The notes beneath the pieces are model-generated. The model ran no database searches and was not told the DNA's origin. It saw nothing but the letters and a program-made list of their open reading frames with translations. Positions 49,601 to 58,092 of a DNA stretch of 64,000 nucleotides are shown piece after piece; within the stretch, counting starts at the first letter, position 1, and each line of letters opens with the position of its first letter. A program made the position numbers and the translations under genes. Source of the stretch: DZBG01 sp049241565 (lineage in GTDB: Bacteria > Bdellovibrionota > Bacteriovoracia > Bacteriovoracales > Bacteriovoracaceae); NCBI GenBank assembly GCA_049241565.1, contig JBMLQL010000031.1, positions 52,228-116,227 on the forward strand, written 5' to 3'.

Positions 49601-51917
49601 ATCAATTGAGGCTAAACCACTTCATGAACAAGTTATTGTGAACCCTACTCTGGCCCGTGATGCGTGTTTGCGCCGAGCTGGAGAGGTTTGTCACACTGAT
49701 CTTGATTGTTCACCAAACAAGCTCCATGCCGGTGAAGTGGATCTCTATCCATTAAGTTATTTTGGTAATCTCGCTGAAAAACAATATTTTGAAGAATATC
49801 TTGTCTGTGGTCAGGGTGATCCTCGCCCACTGCAATCTGACATCGCTGATTTTAAGGCCTATGACATGAGCAAAAATCGCTGCTGTCGAGAAGTCGGAAA
49901 AGATATTTCAAGTTTCACTCCCTTCTCTCCGGCCAACACCCGAGGAGGAGCAGTCTCAGACGATACTCCTGAAACAAGAAACCTCAATCCTCTGGCCATT
50001 CCAGGAGTGACTCCTTCAGCGGCCACAAGATACTCACGTTTTGCAACAGTCGCTGACCACGGTCTTTCTAGTAAACCTGTTCTCACGGCCAACGATGACC
50101 GTAATGCAATCTCTGGTGCTCTTAGTTTTGCCAATAACGTAGTTGATACTATTAGGCAATGGAGAACTCTAGGTGAGGCCAATTCTGATACTTGCTGTGG
50201 TGGAGGTTGGATTCGAAAATTCTCGGACGGATCAAATGACTGGACTCAATCTGCCACGCGCTTAAGTCTTGATGTTCAAAACTTCCAATGCCTTAATTAT
50301 AAAACTCCACTTGTGACATCAAATATTTCTGATGTTGTCAGCTCTGGTTCTGGAGGAACTGGTACGGTTTCTTATTACAGTAACCTCTCAAACATTCTAG
50401 GGCACGTCGAAAGAGAGAATGGTGAATTTTGCGTTGATCCATTGGGTGCTGTTGGTGGTTGTTCTGCCTGGAGTTTTACAAGCGAGCTTAACGAAATAGC
50501 TCCTTCTTCTACGAACACTGCTCAATACTATATCAACACTGTTAAACCAGATTTCACAGGTGTTGAATCTGCCATGCCGTCGCAAACATGGTATTTCTAC
50601 AAACCAATGAGTGCTGATAGTGATGCCAGAGTTGTTATTGATAAATTCGAAAGCAACCCGGCCACCACTTCACGACAAAACTTTAATTTATTTGTTCCGG
50701 CCTATGTTTCGGATCAAACGATCAGCACATGGGTAGCTGAAAGTGGTCTTTCAACTCATATCCGCTTAGTAAATGAAGATGGTGATCCTGTTGGACCGAA
50801 TGAAGGAACACAAACAGGATATTGCACGCAAGCTCCAGCAGTGAGTCTTGTGAGAACTTTCCTTGATCCTAAGGCCAATGAGGATTCAGCTGGTTACGGT
50901 GGAATCTGTAATCCTTCTAATCCCGCATTACCATTTAATCAGCGACCTTGCTGCTGGGCCTATGAAAGTAGCACTCGAAGACTGAGAGTTTTCCTTAATA
51001 GCTCAGGAGGTATTCCTTCAGATAAAAAATTAGGTCTCAGCCTCCGAGTCCCTGCTCCTGTTGGGGCCAGTGGATTTCAGGATAATTTTCACCGTCCAGT
51101 CAAACCAGGAAATGCCATTTATTATCTTAAGCGCCTTGGCAAGCTAGAACTTTCTGGGATTCCACAGATCACTCATGAGCCACTGACATGTACAAATAAT
51201 GCCAATAGATTAGTGCCAGGAATTTTCAATGAAAACTGGAAATTCTATCGCTACAACCAGCTAGGTGCTACTGGGGATAATAATGCATTTAGATCTCCTC
51301 TGAACTCATTTGCAGGATCAACTCAACTGAGTGTTGTTCCTCCATATTTGAGTGCTGTTCCTTCTCCAAGCTATGTCGCTAACTATAAAGGTCTGTCCCT
51401 CGACCCAGTCTTTTCAGATAAAGATTTCAAATGCTGTACTCCACTTGGAAAAGAGACAAAAAATGCTTCGACTTGTTGTTCAGGCTTTGGAATTGATGGA
51501 TCAGTTGCTGGTAAATACAAATGTATGCTTCCAACAGGGACTGATATTTCAGTTTATTTTAACCGCTTCGTTTCTAACGAAGGACGTGGCACTGAGCAAC
51601 CTGGTGGCGGACTAGTTGATGCAGATTTTGATGACAGCACGGGTGAGCCAAAAATCACAAACACTGTTAATCAAAAACTAAGCTCTCTTGGAGCTGCTTT
51701 CTGTGCCAGCGGAAAAGTTCGTCAAGGTGGTGCCTTTGGTAATTTTAGACCGGAGCCAATAGGACCTCGCACTCAAACTGGTAATTTAATTTATAATATT
51801 GTAGATTCGAGTGGTGACAGCGGAAGTGCCTCAAATGCAGGCCAGACGGTGAATGTGGGTTACAACGCCTTCTCACAAGGCTACCGTTGGAATCACCACC
51901 TCTATTGTTTTGAATAG
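46632..51917 (+). CDS. Giant Cys-rich surface lipoprotein (1761 aa)
   Basis: A short lipoprotein signal ends in FFLASC at residue 16, followed by a Ser/Thr/Gly-rich linker (about 20-50). The body is Cys-rich, with recurring disulphide-type units: YSCCLDNQCV near 255, CNVDSDCVTKLGWEYMC near 700 and CHTDLDCSPNK near 1020. CCREVGKD, TCCGGGW, PCCWAYESS and FKCCTP follow later. These resemble small knotted modules repeated along a long beta-rich protein. No catalytic motif is recognised. It probably projects from the outer membrane. It ends 11 bp before the thioesterase gene. Confidence 0.8.
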   Translation: MDLRYLLALLFFLASCMPSETPRRNSLSSTGTGTTTAGSGGGGTNVSPTMVSWNYLSSVSQSISLNGNNLTNSYIIGIPVENFLAVSSSNTLINFTGKSYCAVVDFTISGYPVQLRSVAVPISYYDFSAKKTIRVLRVDFNEVGNSSSACNKPLLSLNPSGVLAVESPPASSPINASGVVYDVGAVCPTCASSFSSTKVRLFDSQSLQLEQVLTNKINVSGLSLMINPNNNSTPGNSSCTNASCQATGYSCCLDNQCVNEGDTRPSASTLYPIELQIAEQQKISNPLVYKNYPQLYYVCGSAVPTNPTTGGSTTGGSNPDPLAQINADYNCIQEIKTNTSSLPYNNEFLNTGFSFTGSTCNTSDTINTNYFLTVMKRLYSTCGCLETDLVAMVNNCPAYDYRKDANNIVECYVQQPPATNPVTFKNVNLPSRTAPHRYFDTAGAEKTLTSATLDQEGQTGESFEYIDENKILYTDTPFSMKAILGNFSRTLDQARPAEVVDIEVDQVYLLSTTIGYYTPCPTCGKDSWFSNFSAFPTTTYGTGLQANGHTTQRDSWSTNTTGGNYEDTIFGRACWVPPTMLPFSHKVGTGSIQAQRLARLKTQAALFANGYQRDWYGFNKGAIIGSFDGVTWFAIGKGRIVRSTSKKLFLAINAPFADLASPTTNVVNVQTFSGITQATQLDYDPLYHQSHALQNEAGNCQYHHQCNVDSDCVTKLGWEYMCADVNGQQTTWPKFDVNGNETNEAQSVSIEQILLQKRFGGTSTRRCVYKGMGSICHTNSNSLTPSSDFNKKKLLSCAPNFYCSPLGAATFNKKIARWATAWDGIPVARNHTIGREANILGRPRDYMSTETIGTLEAPIAENIRASFDPAIQSQLGLCLPGKALPTAATATTMWNPFEQQKTADPSKRADFINQISSCNAGLFSSSRHTSCPVFNSDGSYIQFSANFLVENQTSYSAKSTNQNACGLESLENGTSLAGTLSALQDKSPFKSIEAKPLHEQVIVNPTLARDACLRRAGEVCHTDLDCSPNKLHAGEVDLYPLSYFGNLAEKQYFEEYLVCGQGDPRPLQSDIADFKAYDMSKNRCCREVGKDISSFTPFSPANTRGGAVSDDTPETRNLNPLAIPGVTPSAATRYSRFATVADHGLSSKPVLTANDDRNAISGALSFANNVVDTIRQWRTLGEANSDTCCGGGWIRKFSDGSNDWTQSATRLSLDVQNFQCLNYKTPLVTSNISDVVSSGSGGTGTVSYYSNLSNILGHVERENGEFCVDPLGAVGGCSAWSFTSELNEIAPSSTNTAQYYINTVKPDFTGVESAMPSQTWYFYKPMSADSDARVVIDKFESNPATTSRQNFNLFVPAYVSDQTISTWVAESGLSTHIRLVNEDGDPVGPNEGTQTGYCTQAPAVSLVRTFLDPKANEDSAGYGGICNPSNPALPFNQRPCCWAYESSTRRLRVFLNSSGGIPSDKKLGLSLRVPAPVGASGFQDNFHRPVKPGNAIYYLKRLGKLELSGIPQITHEPLTCTNNANRLVPGIFNENWKFYRYNQLGATGDNNAFRSPLNSFAGSTQLSVVPPYLSAVPSPSYVANYKGLSLDPVFSDKDFKCCTPLGKETKNASTCCSGFGIDGSVAGKYKCMLPTGTDISVYFNRFVSNEGRGTEQPGGGLVDADFDDSTGEPKITNTVNQKLSSLGAAFCASGKVRQGGAFGNFRPEPIGPRTQTGNLIYNIVDSSGDSGSASNAGQTVNVGYNAFSQGYRWNHHLYCFE

Positions 51918-51928
51918 GATTTAAAACC

Positions 51929-52414
51929 ATGGCAAAGATAACAAAGACCCCAAGTGAATCATCAGTCGAGATGCGTGAGATGGTTATGCCCCACCACACC
52001 AATCCTCAAAACACTGTTTTCGGGGGAACTGTGATGTCTTGGATAGATATCGCTGCGGCCATGGTCGGTGCTCGTCATTGCAATCGCCCAGTAGTAACTG
52101 TTCATATTGATGAGATTAATTTTATTGCTCCCATTAAAATGGGTTATCACGTTCTTATTCAAGCTTCTTTGAATTATGTAGGCCGGACATCCATGATCAT
52201 TGGAGTTAAGGTCACTTCTGAAAATCCTTCCACTGGTGAGTGTAGAGTCACAACCAAGGCCTATCTGACCTTTGTTGCCTTGGATGATCTTGGGCGACCA
52301 GTAGAGGTCCCTGCCCTAAGCCCTCAAACCGAGGATGAAATACGCCGCTATGAGAATGCGAAAAAGCGTGTGGAATCAAGAAAGAAACTCAATAACGAGT
52401 TGAAATCTCGCTAA
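51929..52414 (+). CDS. Acyl-CoA thioesterase, hotdog fold (YciA/BACH-like)
   Basis: The hotdog core starts MVMPHHTNPQNTVFGGTVMSWIDIAAAMVGARH, with the conserved Asn-x-x-Gly-x-x-Phe-Gly pattern and catalytic Asp, and continues with DEINFIAPIKMGYHVLIQASLNYVGRTSM. The family hydrolyses acyl-CoA to free acid and CoA in the cytosol. It has 161 aa. It begins 11 bp after the giant lipoprotein gene and may be co-transcribed with it, though no functional link is apparent. Confidence 0.9.
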   Translation: MAKITKTPSESSVEMREMVMPHHTNPQNTVFGGTVMSWIDIAAAMVGARHCNRPVVTVHIDEINFIAPIKMGYHVLIQASLNYVGRTSMIIGVKVTSENPSTGECRVTTKAYLTFVALDDLGRPVEVPALSPQTEDEIRRYENAKKRVESRKKLNNELKSR

Positions 52415-52508
52415 AATCTTACTATCTATAATTTAGATCAACCATATAGGATACTTTCAATTTCCAGATGGCTTTTGATTGTCTATAAAGACAAAAAAAG
52501 GACCACTT

Positions 52509-53054
52509 ATGAAATTTATTTTTCTTTCTCTCATAACATTCTCTCTCAGCTCTGAGGCCATTACTTACAGTGAATGGAAAAAACTGACTCAAGAGGATCA
52601 AACGACTTATCTTTCCGATGAGTCTGGAGATGTGGAGATTGATCTAGATTCAAAAAAAGTCACCAGAACAACTCTCTCTTCACAGAGAATGGCCAAACTT
52701 AAAACTAAAATTAACTCTCTCATCAAAAAGCTTTCTGGCTACCAAACAGAGTTTGATACTGAGGTTCATGACGATTATTACACAAAAGTAGGAGGAGTTC
52801 AGACGTCTGTGAGTCTCTATTTCTCAATTGATAATAAATTTCTAGGGGCCAATATCTCCTACTTTCAGCAAGGATGTTCTCAAAAAGATGAAAACGGTGA
52901 ATACACAGAGGAAGGGGGATACTACACGGACCTTCAAGAAGCCGAAAAAAATGATTGTGTCGATAATGATGTCTCTTGGAGTGGCAACAGTGTGGCCGAC
53001 GAGAACTTAAAAGAGCTTGCTCACAGTGACTATATGGAGTGGACTGGGCATTAA
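52509..53054 (+). CDS. Secreted protein of unknown function
   Basis: The ATG at 52509 has AAGGA 7 nt upstream; a longer frame from 52479 lacks one. The 181-aa product has a signal peptide (about residues 1-18) and then acidic, Lys- and Asp-rich regions (VEIDLDSKKV). Two Cys are in the last third. The fold appears to be mostly beta. The family is not recognised. A terminator follows immediately after the stop. Confidence 0.68.
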   Translation: MKFIFLSLITFSLSSEAITYSEWKKLTQEDQTTYLSDESGDVEIDLDSKKVTRTTLSSQRMAKLKTKINSLIKKLSGYQTEFDTEVHDDYYTKVGGVQTSVSLYFSIDNKFLGANISYFQQGCSQKDENGEYTEEGGYYTDLQEAEKNDCVDNDVSWSGNSVADENLKELAHSDYMEWTGH

Positions 53055-53078
53055 AAAAGCCTCCATTCGGAGGCTTTT
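53055..53078 (+). terminator. Terminator after the secreted-protein gene at 52509
   Basis: A perfect 10-bp stem, AAAAGCCTCC with GGAGGCTTTT, and loop ATTC end in T4 directly after the stop codon. It can act on both strands. Confidence 0.88.
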
Positions 53079-53237
53079 ATGTGTGTGTGCAGGAATTAAC
53101 GTTTCTCTAATTCTTAGACCATTTAAGATACGTCTTTTATGTATTTATTAAATCGTCAAATTGATAACCTGTCAAAATTTTCCTACCATATCTAGTGTTT
53201 TTTCTTGTCAAGAATATGACGGCACCACAAACAGAAA

Positions 53238-53255
53238 GGCCCTCATAAGAGGGCC
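53238..53255 (-). terminator. Putative terminator of the 38-aa basic protein gene
   Basis: GGCCCTC and GAGGGCC (53238-53244 with 53249-53255) form a 7-bp GC-rich stem with loop ATAA, 27 bp after the basic protein's stop. The T tail on the minus strand is short (TTTCTGTTT), so it may be partial. Nothing else is recognised in the gap 53079-53237. Confidence 0.6.
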
Positions 53256-53282
53256 CTAACATTGAAACGATGTGTTTAAATA

Positions 53283-53399
53283 TTAATTGTTGTGACTCTT
53301 CGTAAGTTTTTTCTTACGAGCAAGTCTCTTTAGCTTAAGACCGCTTTTCTTGTTTGACTTAGCTTTCTTCGGAGCTTTTGATTTTTTTAATTTCTTCAT
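53283..53399 (-). CDS. 38-aa lysine-rich basic protein
   Basis: ATG at 53399 has GGAGG 7 nt upstream. The 38-residue product holds about 17 Lys and 2 Arg, with Ser, Leu and Ala between, and no acidic residue; it begins MKKLKKSKAPKKAK. Such small, very basic proteins bind nucleic acid or membranes; ribosome- or nucleoid-associated roles are possible. It is too short for routine gene calls. It stands alone, with a probable terminator downstream, in a 398-bp stretch between two secreted-protein genes. Confidence 0.72.
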   Translation of the reverse strand: MKKLKKSKAPKKAKSNKKSGLKLKRLARKKKLTKSHNN

Positions 53400-53476
53400 A
53401 GTAGATCCTCCCCAACACGATTATTTAAAATTAACCTATAATAGATACTCTAATGCCCTCATTTAAGGAAATAGTC

Positions 53477-54313
53477 ATGGGAAGATATCTTGTTTTATTG
53501 GCCTTGTCGACAACGATCCTTTGGGCAAATACTAATAAAAAGGAATCTGAAGACCTCCAAATTCATCTTTTACCACAAGAAACTAAGGGTTTTGAAGGTG
53601 ATCACCAGAACTCTGGATGCCCGGAAAACTCAGAATGTGATCAAGTCATGGGCCTGCAGCTTAAACGTTGGCAGAATCTTTTGCGAAACCTTCAAGACAA
53701 AGAAAAAGATGCTAACAAACAGGTGAAGTTTATCCAGGGCTTTTTAGATCTCTATGGTGTGCCTGCGGAGTTTTATACTAATCTCAAATCGGCTCAATCC
53801 TTTAAACCTCTCTATTACAACTCTCCTTGCAGGGAGCATAACCCCAAAGAAAAGCCTCTAGAAAGAGTCCTTCGAGGAATGAGTTTTATCAAAAAAACGA
53901 CTCCTACTGGAGTTGTGATCTGGCGTGATCAGGCCACTCTTGAAATTCCTCTGAGTGATCAAATTCAATTAACGAAGCTTGATATTCTAAACGACGGAAC
54001 TTTTACATCTTATTATGTCCCTCTTGATGAAGAACCCCTCTATCTTTCCAAAGATGGCCCGGTTTTTTTAAGAGAAGACGATGGCCTTTTCTATGGCCTT
54101 CAAATTTTAAATAGTGGTGATTGGAAAATTGCGGGGCTAGATTTTACTAATCTTTCTTTTTTCGAATCAAAAAAGAAGATGGTGGATTGTCCTAAGAATG
54201 ATAAGACTCCACTTCTTGAAGGTCCGTTTCATACTGTCATTTGTAAAGAGATTTGGGATCATTCTGCGAAAAAAAATCGCCTCGCCATTTTAAGACGAGG
54301 CTGTCAGTTCTAA
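53477..54313 (+). CDS. Secreted protein of unknown function
   Basis: The start at 53477 has AAGGA 7 nt upstream; an earlier ATG at 53453 has none. A signal peptide (about residues 1-16, cut near LWA) precedes a 262-aa mature part with Cys residues at its start (GCPENSEC), middle (SPCREH) and end (DCPKND, VICKE, GCQF). This suggests disulphides in the envelope. No family is recognised. The stop codon abuts that of the convergent lipoprotein gene. Confidence 0.7.
   Translation: MGRYLVLLALSTTILWANTNKKESEDLQIHLLPQETKGFEGDHQNSGCPENSECDQVMGLQLKRWQNLLRNLQDKEKDANKQVKFIQGFLDLYGVPAEFYTNLKSAQSFKPLYYNSPCREHNPKEKPLERVLRGMSFIKKTTPTGVVIWRDQATLEIPLSDQIQLTKLDILNDGTFTSYYVPLDEEPLYLSKDGPVFLREDDGLFYGLQILNSGDWKIAGLDFTNLSFFESKKKMVDCPKNDKTPLLEGPFHTVICKEIWDHSAKKNRLAILRRGCQF
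54269..54301 (-). terminator. Terminator of the lipoprotein gene at 54314-55111
   Basis: A 6-bp stem, GCCTCG with CGAGGC (54279-54284 with 54296-54301), is followed on the minus strand by GA and T8. It lies inside the 3' coding end of the convergent secreted-protein gene. Confidence 0.78.
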
Positions 54314-55111
54314 TTAACGAGTAAGCATGGCACTTTGAACAATGGAGAGACGCTTCTTTCTTACTTCAACAACATACTGATGAACCCATTTGGCCCCAGT
54401 ACGATCTAAAAGTTCTTTTTCAAGATCATTAAACTGAGTATCGGCCACTGTGAAAGGAGCCTCAACTGTTTTGAGATAATAAAGATGCGCGAAAACAGGC
54501 ATCTTTAACAAAGATCCCATGGACTCAGGTGATCGGTGAAAACTTTCTTTGGTTGAAAAATAAGTGACCACATTTTCTAATTTGTAATAATCATCTGTCA
54601 CACCTTCATCACAAAGCTCAGTCAGCTCTTTTTTAACTCCGGCCAGAAGCTCTACTGCTTCTTTTTTATGAGAAAGATTCGTTTCTGGGAAATAGACTGC
54701 GTGAGTTTGCATACTCTTAAAAAGCTCACCTTTATAAAAAGAGCGTTTTAATTTTTCATCCATGGCCGTTTTATCGTGATGAAACTGAGGACAAAATTTG
54801 AGATCTATCGATTTGTTCATTAAATAGGAGAATTGATTGTACTGTTGATAGAGAAGAGAAAAGTACACACGTCTCAGACCGCGCCCTTCAGTTTTTGTCG
54901 CCTCATCCATCAAACTTTCCATTTCTTGCTCTTCGGTAAGAACACTGGCCGGAGCACGAGAAGATGATTTTTTAAAATGAAAATCTTGGGCCTTCGTCAC
55001 CAGCTCCTTATCGACAGTAAATGTCGGATGAGCTGAATCGACGAACTGACTGGTCAGTGAACTACATCCTACTGCTAAAAAAGAAACTAAGACGGGCGAT
55101 ATCCATTTCAT
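54314..55111 (-). CDS. Lipoprotein of unknown function
   Basis: The 265-aa product has a lipoprotein signal ending in LAVGC (about residue 16). The mature part is mostly helical, with conserved-looking His and Phe residues (FCPQFHHDKTAMDEKLKRS, YYLKTVEAPFTV). No domain is recognised. It is single-gene on the minus strand, divergent from the EVE gene by 84 bp, and its terminator lies at 54269-54301. Confidence 0.72.
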   Translation of the reverse strand: MKWISPVLVSFLAVGCSSLTSQFVDSAHPTFTVDKELVTKAQDFHFKKSSSRAPASVLTEEQEMESLMDEATKTEGRGLRRVYFSLLYQQYNQFSYLMNKSIDLKFCPQFHHDKTAMDEKLKRSFYKGELFKSMQTHAVYFPETNLSHKKEAVELLAGVKKELTELCDEGVTDDYYKLENVVTYFSTKESFHRSPESMGSLLKMPVFAHLYYLKTVEAPFTVADTQFNDLEKELLDRTGAKWVHQYVVEVRKKRLSIVQSAMLTR

Positions 55112-55195
55112 GCTGCCTCCCTGGCGTACTATTCTTTTTCGGAAAAAACCTCAGAAATCTTGATTACCCGTGCTTTATGATTCAGTATATAAGCT

Positions 55196-55657
55196 ATGAA
55201 ATACTGGATAATGAAATCTGAACCTGACGTTTTTTCTTTCTCAGACCTTAAAAAACGCCCTAAACAGACAGAACACTGGGATGGGGTGAGAAATTATCAG
55301 GCCCGAAACTACATGCGAGATGAGATGAAAACTGGGGATCTGGTCCTCTTCTATCACTCGAATGCTGAGGTCATTGGTGCGGCCGGAGTGGCCCAAGTCA
55401 CTAAAGAGGCCTATCCAGACCATACTCAATTTGACCCAAAGTCAGACTATTATGACCCTAAAAGTACTAAGGAAAACCCTCGCTGGTTTATGGTCAACGT
55501 CACTTTCAATAAAGATTTCAAAAGAGTGGTGAGTTTAGACGAAATGAAAACTCATAAAGAACTTAAAGAGATGAGACTTCTTCAAAAAGGTAACAGGCTC
55601 TCAGTGATGCCCGTTACCCGTGAAGAGTTTGAATTTATTGTAAAGCTTGGAACTTAA
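55196..55657 (+). CDS. EVE-domain protein (modified-base reader)
   Basis: EVE domains are PUA-like folds that bind modified bases in DNA or RNA. The 153-aa protein starts MKYWIMKSEPDVFSFSDL and contains WDGVRNYQARNYMRDEMKTGDLVLFYHSN, a close match to the THYN1/EVE family. It consists only of the domain. It is single-gene and overlaps the end of the convergent M14 carboxypeptidase by 23 bp. No restriction enzyme or nuclease partner is adjacent. Confidence 0.93.
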   Translation: MKYWIMKSEPDVFSFSDLKKRPKQTEHWDGVRNYQARNYMRDEMKTGDLVLFYHSNAEVIGAAGVAQVTKEAYPDHTQFDPKSDYYDPKSTKENPRWFMVNVTFNKDFKRVVSLDEMKTHKELKEMRLLQKGNRLSVMPVTREEFEFIVKLGT

Positions 55658-56963
55658 CTTTTTGATACTTAGACTTTACTAAAACCTTTGATGAAACATC
55701 AGCTTGAATCACTTGAGTCTCTCCACCTTGAGGAGAAATAGTAAACTCATAAACTCCTACTGGAAGAACTTTATAAAACTCACTTCCACTAAAAGCAAAG
55801 TTTCCAAGATCCATCGTTTCAGGTGAAGTTTGAACAACTTTGACTGACCCACTTACTCCTTTCTTAGAAAGTGTGAAGCCAGCTCCACGATGAATCTGAT
55901 TCATGTAATAAAAAAGACTCTCACGATTATCTTTATAGAACTGAGGGATAAGAGCGTAGCTAGGCCACTTCTCATCAGAGAGCTCCACAGTTAACTGAAG
56001 ATCATTATGCCAGTTGTAGCTCCAGTCTTGCATTCCTCCGCGAACCACATACCAATCAGCACCGTTAGTGATCCCTCCCTCAAACTCTCTTGAGTTCACC
56101 ATGGGTTTATTTGTGGCCGCATACCCATTTGAAAGATCTTGAACAAAAGCATCAAGAGGATGACGAGCTTTTTTTGAATCCCAAGGATAGTTCACCACTA
56201 CCGCCCCGCCATGGAAATTAGCAGAAAGTGAAAACTTGCGTCCTTCTTGCCACTTCATGACATGTTGAACTTCAAGCTGACGGCTACGAGCTGAACTCTC
56301 AGTATCAGAAATAATATCAGGGAAATTACGATTTAAATCAGACCCATTAGCATTAGCACGACGACGGGCCTCCGAACCATCTGGGTTCATTGAAGGCATG
56401 ATAAAAATTTCTGTATTATTGACTAGTTTAGTAACTTCAGCATCCCCTGCTGTGAATCGCTCACCGATTTCAGCAATAAGGCTCACCATCAATTCTCGGC
56501 CAGTGATTTCATCACCATGCATAGAAGAGATATACTTAAATTCTGGCTTCACTTCATCTTTCTCAACATTCTTCGAAATTTTAATCACCCAAAGGTCCTT
56601 GCCCTTAACTGACTTCCCAATAGATTCCATTTTCATAATCCCTGGGTATTTTTCAACAATACTTTTTAGCGTATTAGTCATCTGAGTATGAGTAGGATAA
56701 TCAGCAAAAAGCGCCTTATTCATTTTTGGCATATCAAGAACTGGAAGTCCTCTACGAACCAAATGCTCACGAAGTCCTTTTGATCCATAAGCTTCAAAAC
56801 CTTTTGAAGTCACGTGGTCAATCTCAACCGAACCTGTCTGAACCATATCCTTAATAATGTCAGGATGGTGTCCGAGAACGTAAACTTCTTCTTCGATTTT
56901 AATTCCAGCAAGAGCTGTAGCCGAAATAAGAACTAGTGCCAAAACAAAGAATAGGCCCTTCAT
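55635..56963 (-). CDS. Secreted M14 zinc carboxypeptidase with C-terminal beta domain
   Basis: A signal peptide (about residues 1-19) and a short propeptide-like segment precede the M14 domain. The zinc motif is SMHGDEITG near residue 148. The substrate loop is SDLNRNFPD, the His ligand lies in ANFHGGAVVVNYPWD, and the catalytic Glu is in LTVELSDEKWP near 330. A transthyretin-like beta domain (about 365-442) follows, as in carboxypeptidases of the D/M type. It likely degrades peptides in the periplasm or outside the cell. It is downstream of the bamB-like gene by 22 bp. Confidence 0.92.
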   Translation of the reverse strand: MKGLFFVLALVLISATALAGIKIEEEVYVLGHHPDIIKDMVQTGSVEIDHVTSKGFEAYGSKGLREHLVRRGLPVLDMPKMNKALFADYPTHTQMTNTLKSIVEKYPGIMKMESIGKSVKGKDLWVIKISKNVEKDEVKPEFKYISSMHGDEITGRELMVSLIAEIGERFTAGDAEVTKLVNNTEIFIMPSMNPDGSEARRRANANGSDLNRNFPDIISDTESSARSRQLEVQHVMKWQEGRKFSLSANFHGGAVVVNYPWDSKKARHPLDAFVQDLSNGYAATNKPMVNSREFEGGITNGADWYVVRGGMQDWSYNWHNDLQLTVELSDEKWPSYALIPQFYKDNRESLFYYMNQIHRGAGFTLSKKGVSGSVKVVQTSPETMDLGNFAFSGSEFYKVLPVGVYEFTISPQGGETQVIQADVSSKVLVKSKYQKVKFQALQ

Positions 56964-56985
56964 AGATAACCTCTGTGGCTAATTG

Positions 56986-58089
56986 TTAACGAAAAATATA
57001 GAGATGATTTCGTGACGAATAAATCGCTAAGTAATCATCCGTAGTAACAAGATCAGAAAAAATAGAAGAATAGCTATAACCCATTTCAAAAGAATCGACG
57101 ACTTGAGATGTAAGAGGATCAATAGCACGAAGTTTTCCGTCAAAAGAAGCGGCAATAATATGATCTTTCCACCACGTCACTGCACTCACCGGCTCTTTTG
57201 AAATCGAAATTGTTTTAAGCTTCTCTCCTGACAAACTGAGAAGCATAACCTCTCCATCATTTGTTCCCACTAGAAGCTGCTGACCTCTCAGGTATGGGTG
57301 ACTCATCACACTCACACCAAAATTCATGGCCACGGCCCCTGTTTGAGGATTAATCCCCATGAGCTCCCCAGATGGAGATCCTGTCACAACCATGGGACCT
57401 GCGAGGATAGGATTCAAATCCACATCCACAAATTTTGCATTTTCTACAATCTTTGTTTCCCACAAAAGGCTTCCCTCTTGAAAAGAAAGGGCCCCAACAA
57501 ATCCATCTGCAAATCCCACAATCACTTTTTGGTCTAGGAGCAGAGGTTTAGTTGTTCGCTGAAGAGTTGTTGTCACTGGAACAGCACGTTTATAAGACCA
57601 CAGGACTTTTCCAGTCTCTGCATCGAGATTCACAATTTGATGACCTCTTAAATAAATAAGTAGTCTACCTTGAACAAAATAAGGAGCACTTTCAATTGGT
57701 GAAGAAAGATCGATAGCGTATTTAAGTTCTCCGGTTAAGTAGTGGCGGACAAAAAGACGTCCGGTCTCACTTCCATAGGCCACAGACTCCCCAAAGCGCG
57801 CCACCGCCGCTCCTAAGGCCATCTTCTCATGGCTTGTCCATAAGATACGCCCACTCTCCACATCCATGGCCATCATCTGACCTGAGAGAGTTCCTTGATA
57901 AACAATATCATCGTAAATGCGAGGGGCCCCTAGACCAATGGGAAGGTTCCCAGAAATATATTCGGGATCAAGATTTTTGGCCCAGGCCATCTTAAAAAAC
58001 TTCGTCTCCTTTACAGGATGATCGATCTTTTTTAAATGAGAGCAAGCCGAGACAAAAATAAGCAGAACTAAGGCAGCAAATGATTTCAT
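56986..58089 (-). CDS. BamB-like PQQ-repeat lipoprotein
   Basis: BamB is the beta-propeller lipoprotein of the outer-membrane protein assembly complex. The 367-aa product has a lipobox ending in FVSAC (about residue 16) and repeated PQQ-type blades, each with a W/Y-containing strand and GxxxALDxxTGxxxW-like pattern (MAMDVESGRILW, VNLDAETGKVLW, MGINPQTGAVA, RAIDPLTSQVVD). It follows the YfgM-like gene by 3 bp, the order found around bamB in gamma-proteobacteria. The function is inferred from this and the propeller. Confidence 0.84.
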   Translation of the reverse strand: MKSFAALVLLIFVSACSHLKKIDHPVKETKFFKMAWAKNLDPEYISGNLPIGLGAPRIYDDIVYQGTLSGQMMAMDVESGRILWTSHEKMALGAAVARFGESVAYGSETGRLFVRHYLTGELKYAIDLSSPIESAPYFVQGRLLIYLRGHQIVNLDAETGKVLWSYKRAVPVTTTLQRTTKPLLLDQKVIVGFADGFVGALSFQEGSLLWETKIVENAKFVDVDLNPILAGPMVVTGSPSGELMGINPQTGAVAMNFGVSVMSHPYLRGQQLLVGTNDGEVMLLSLSGEKLKTISISKEPVSAVTWWKDHIIAASFDGKLRAIDPLTSQVVDSFEMGYSYSSIFSDLVTTDDYLAIYSSRNHLYIFR

Positions 58090-58092
58090 TAC

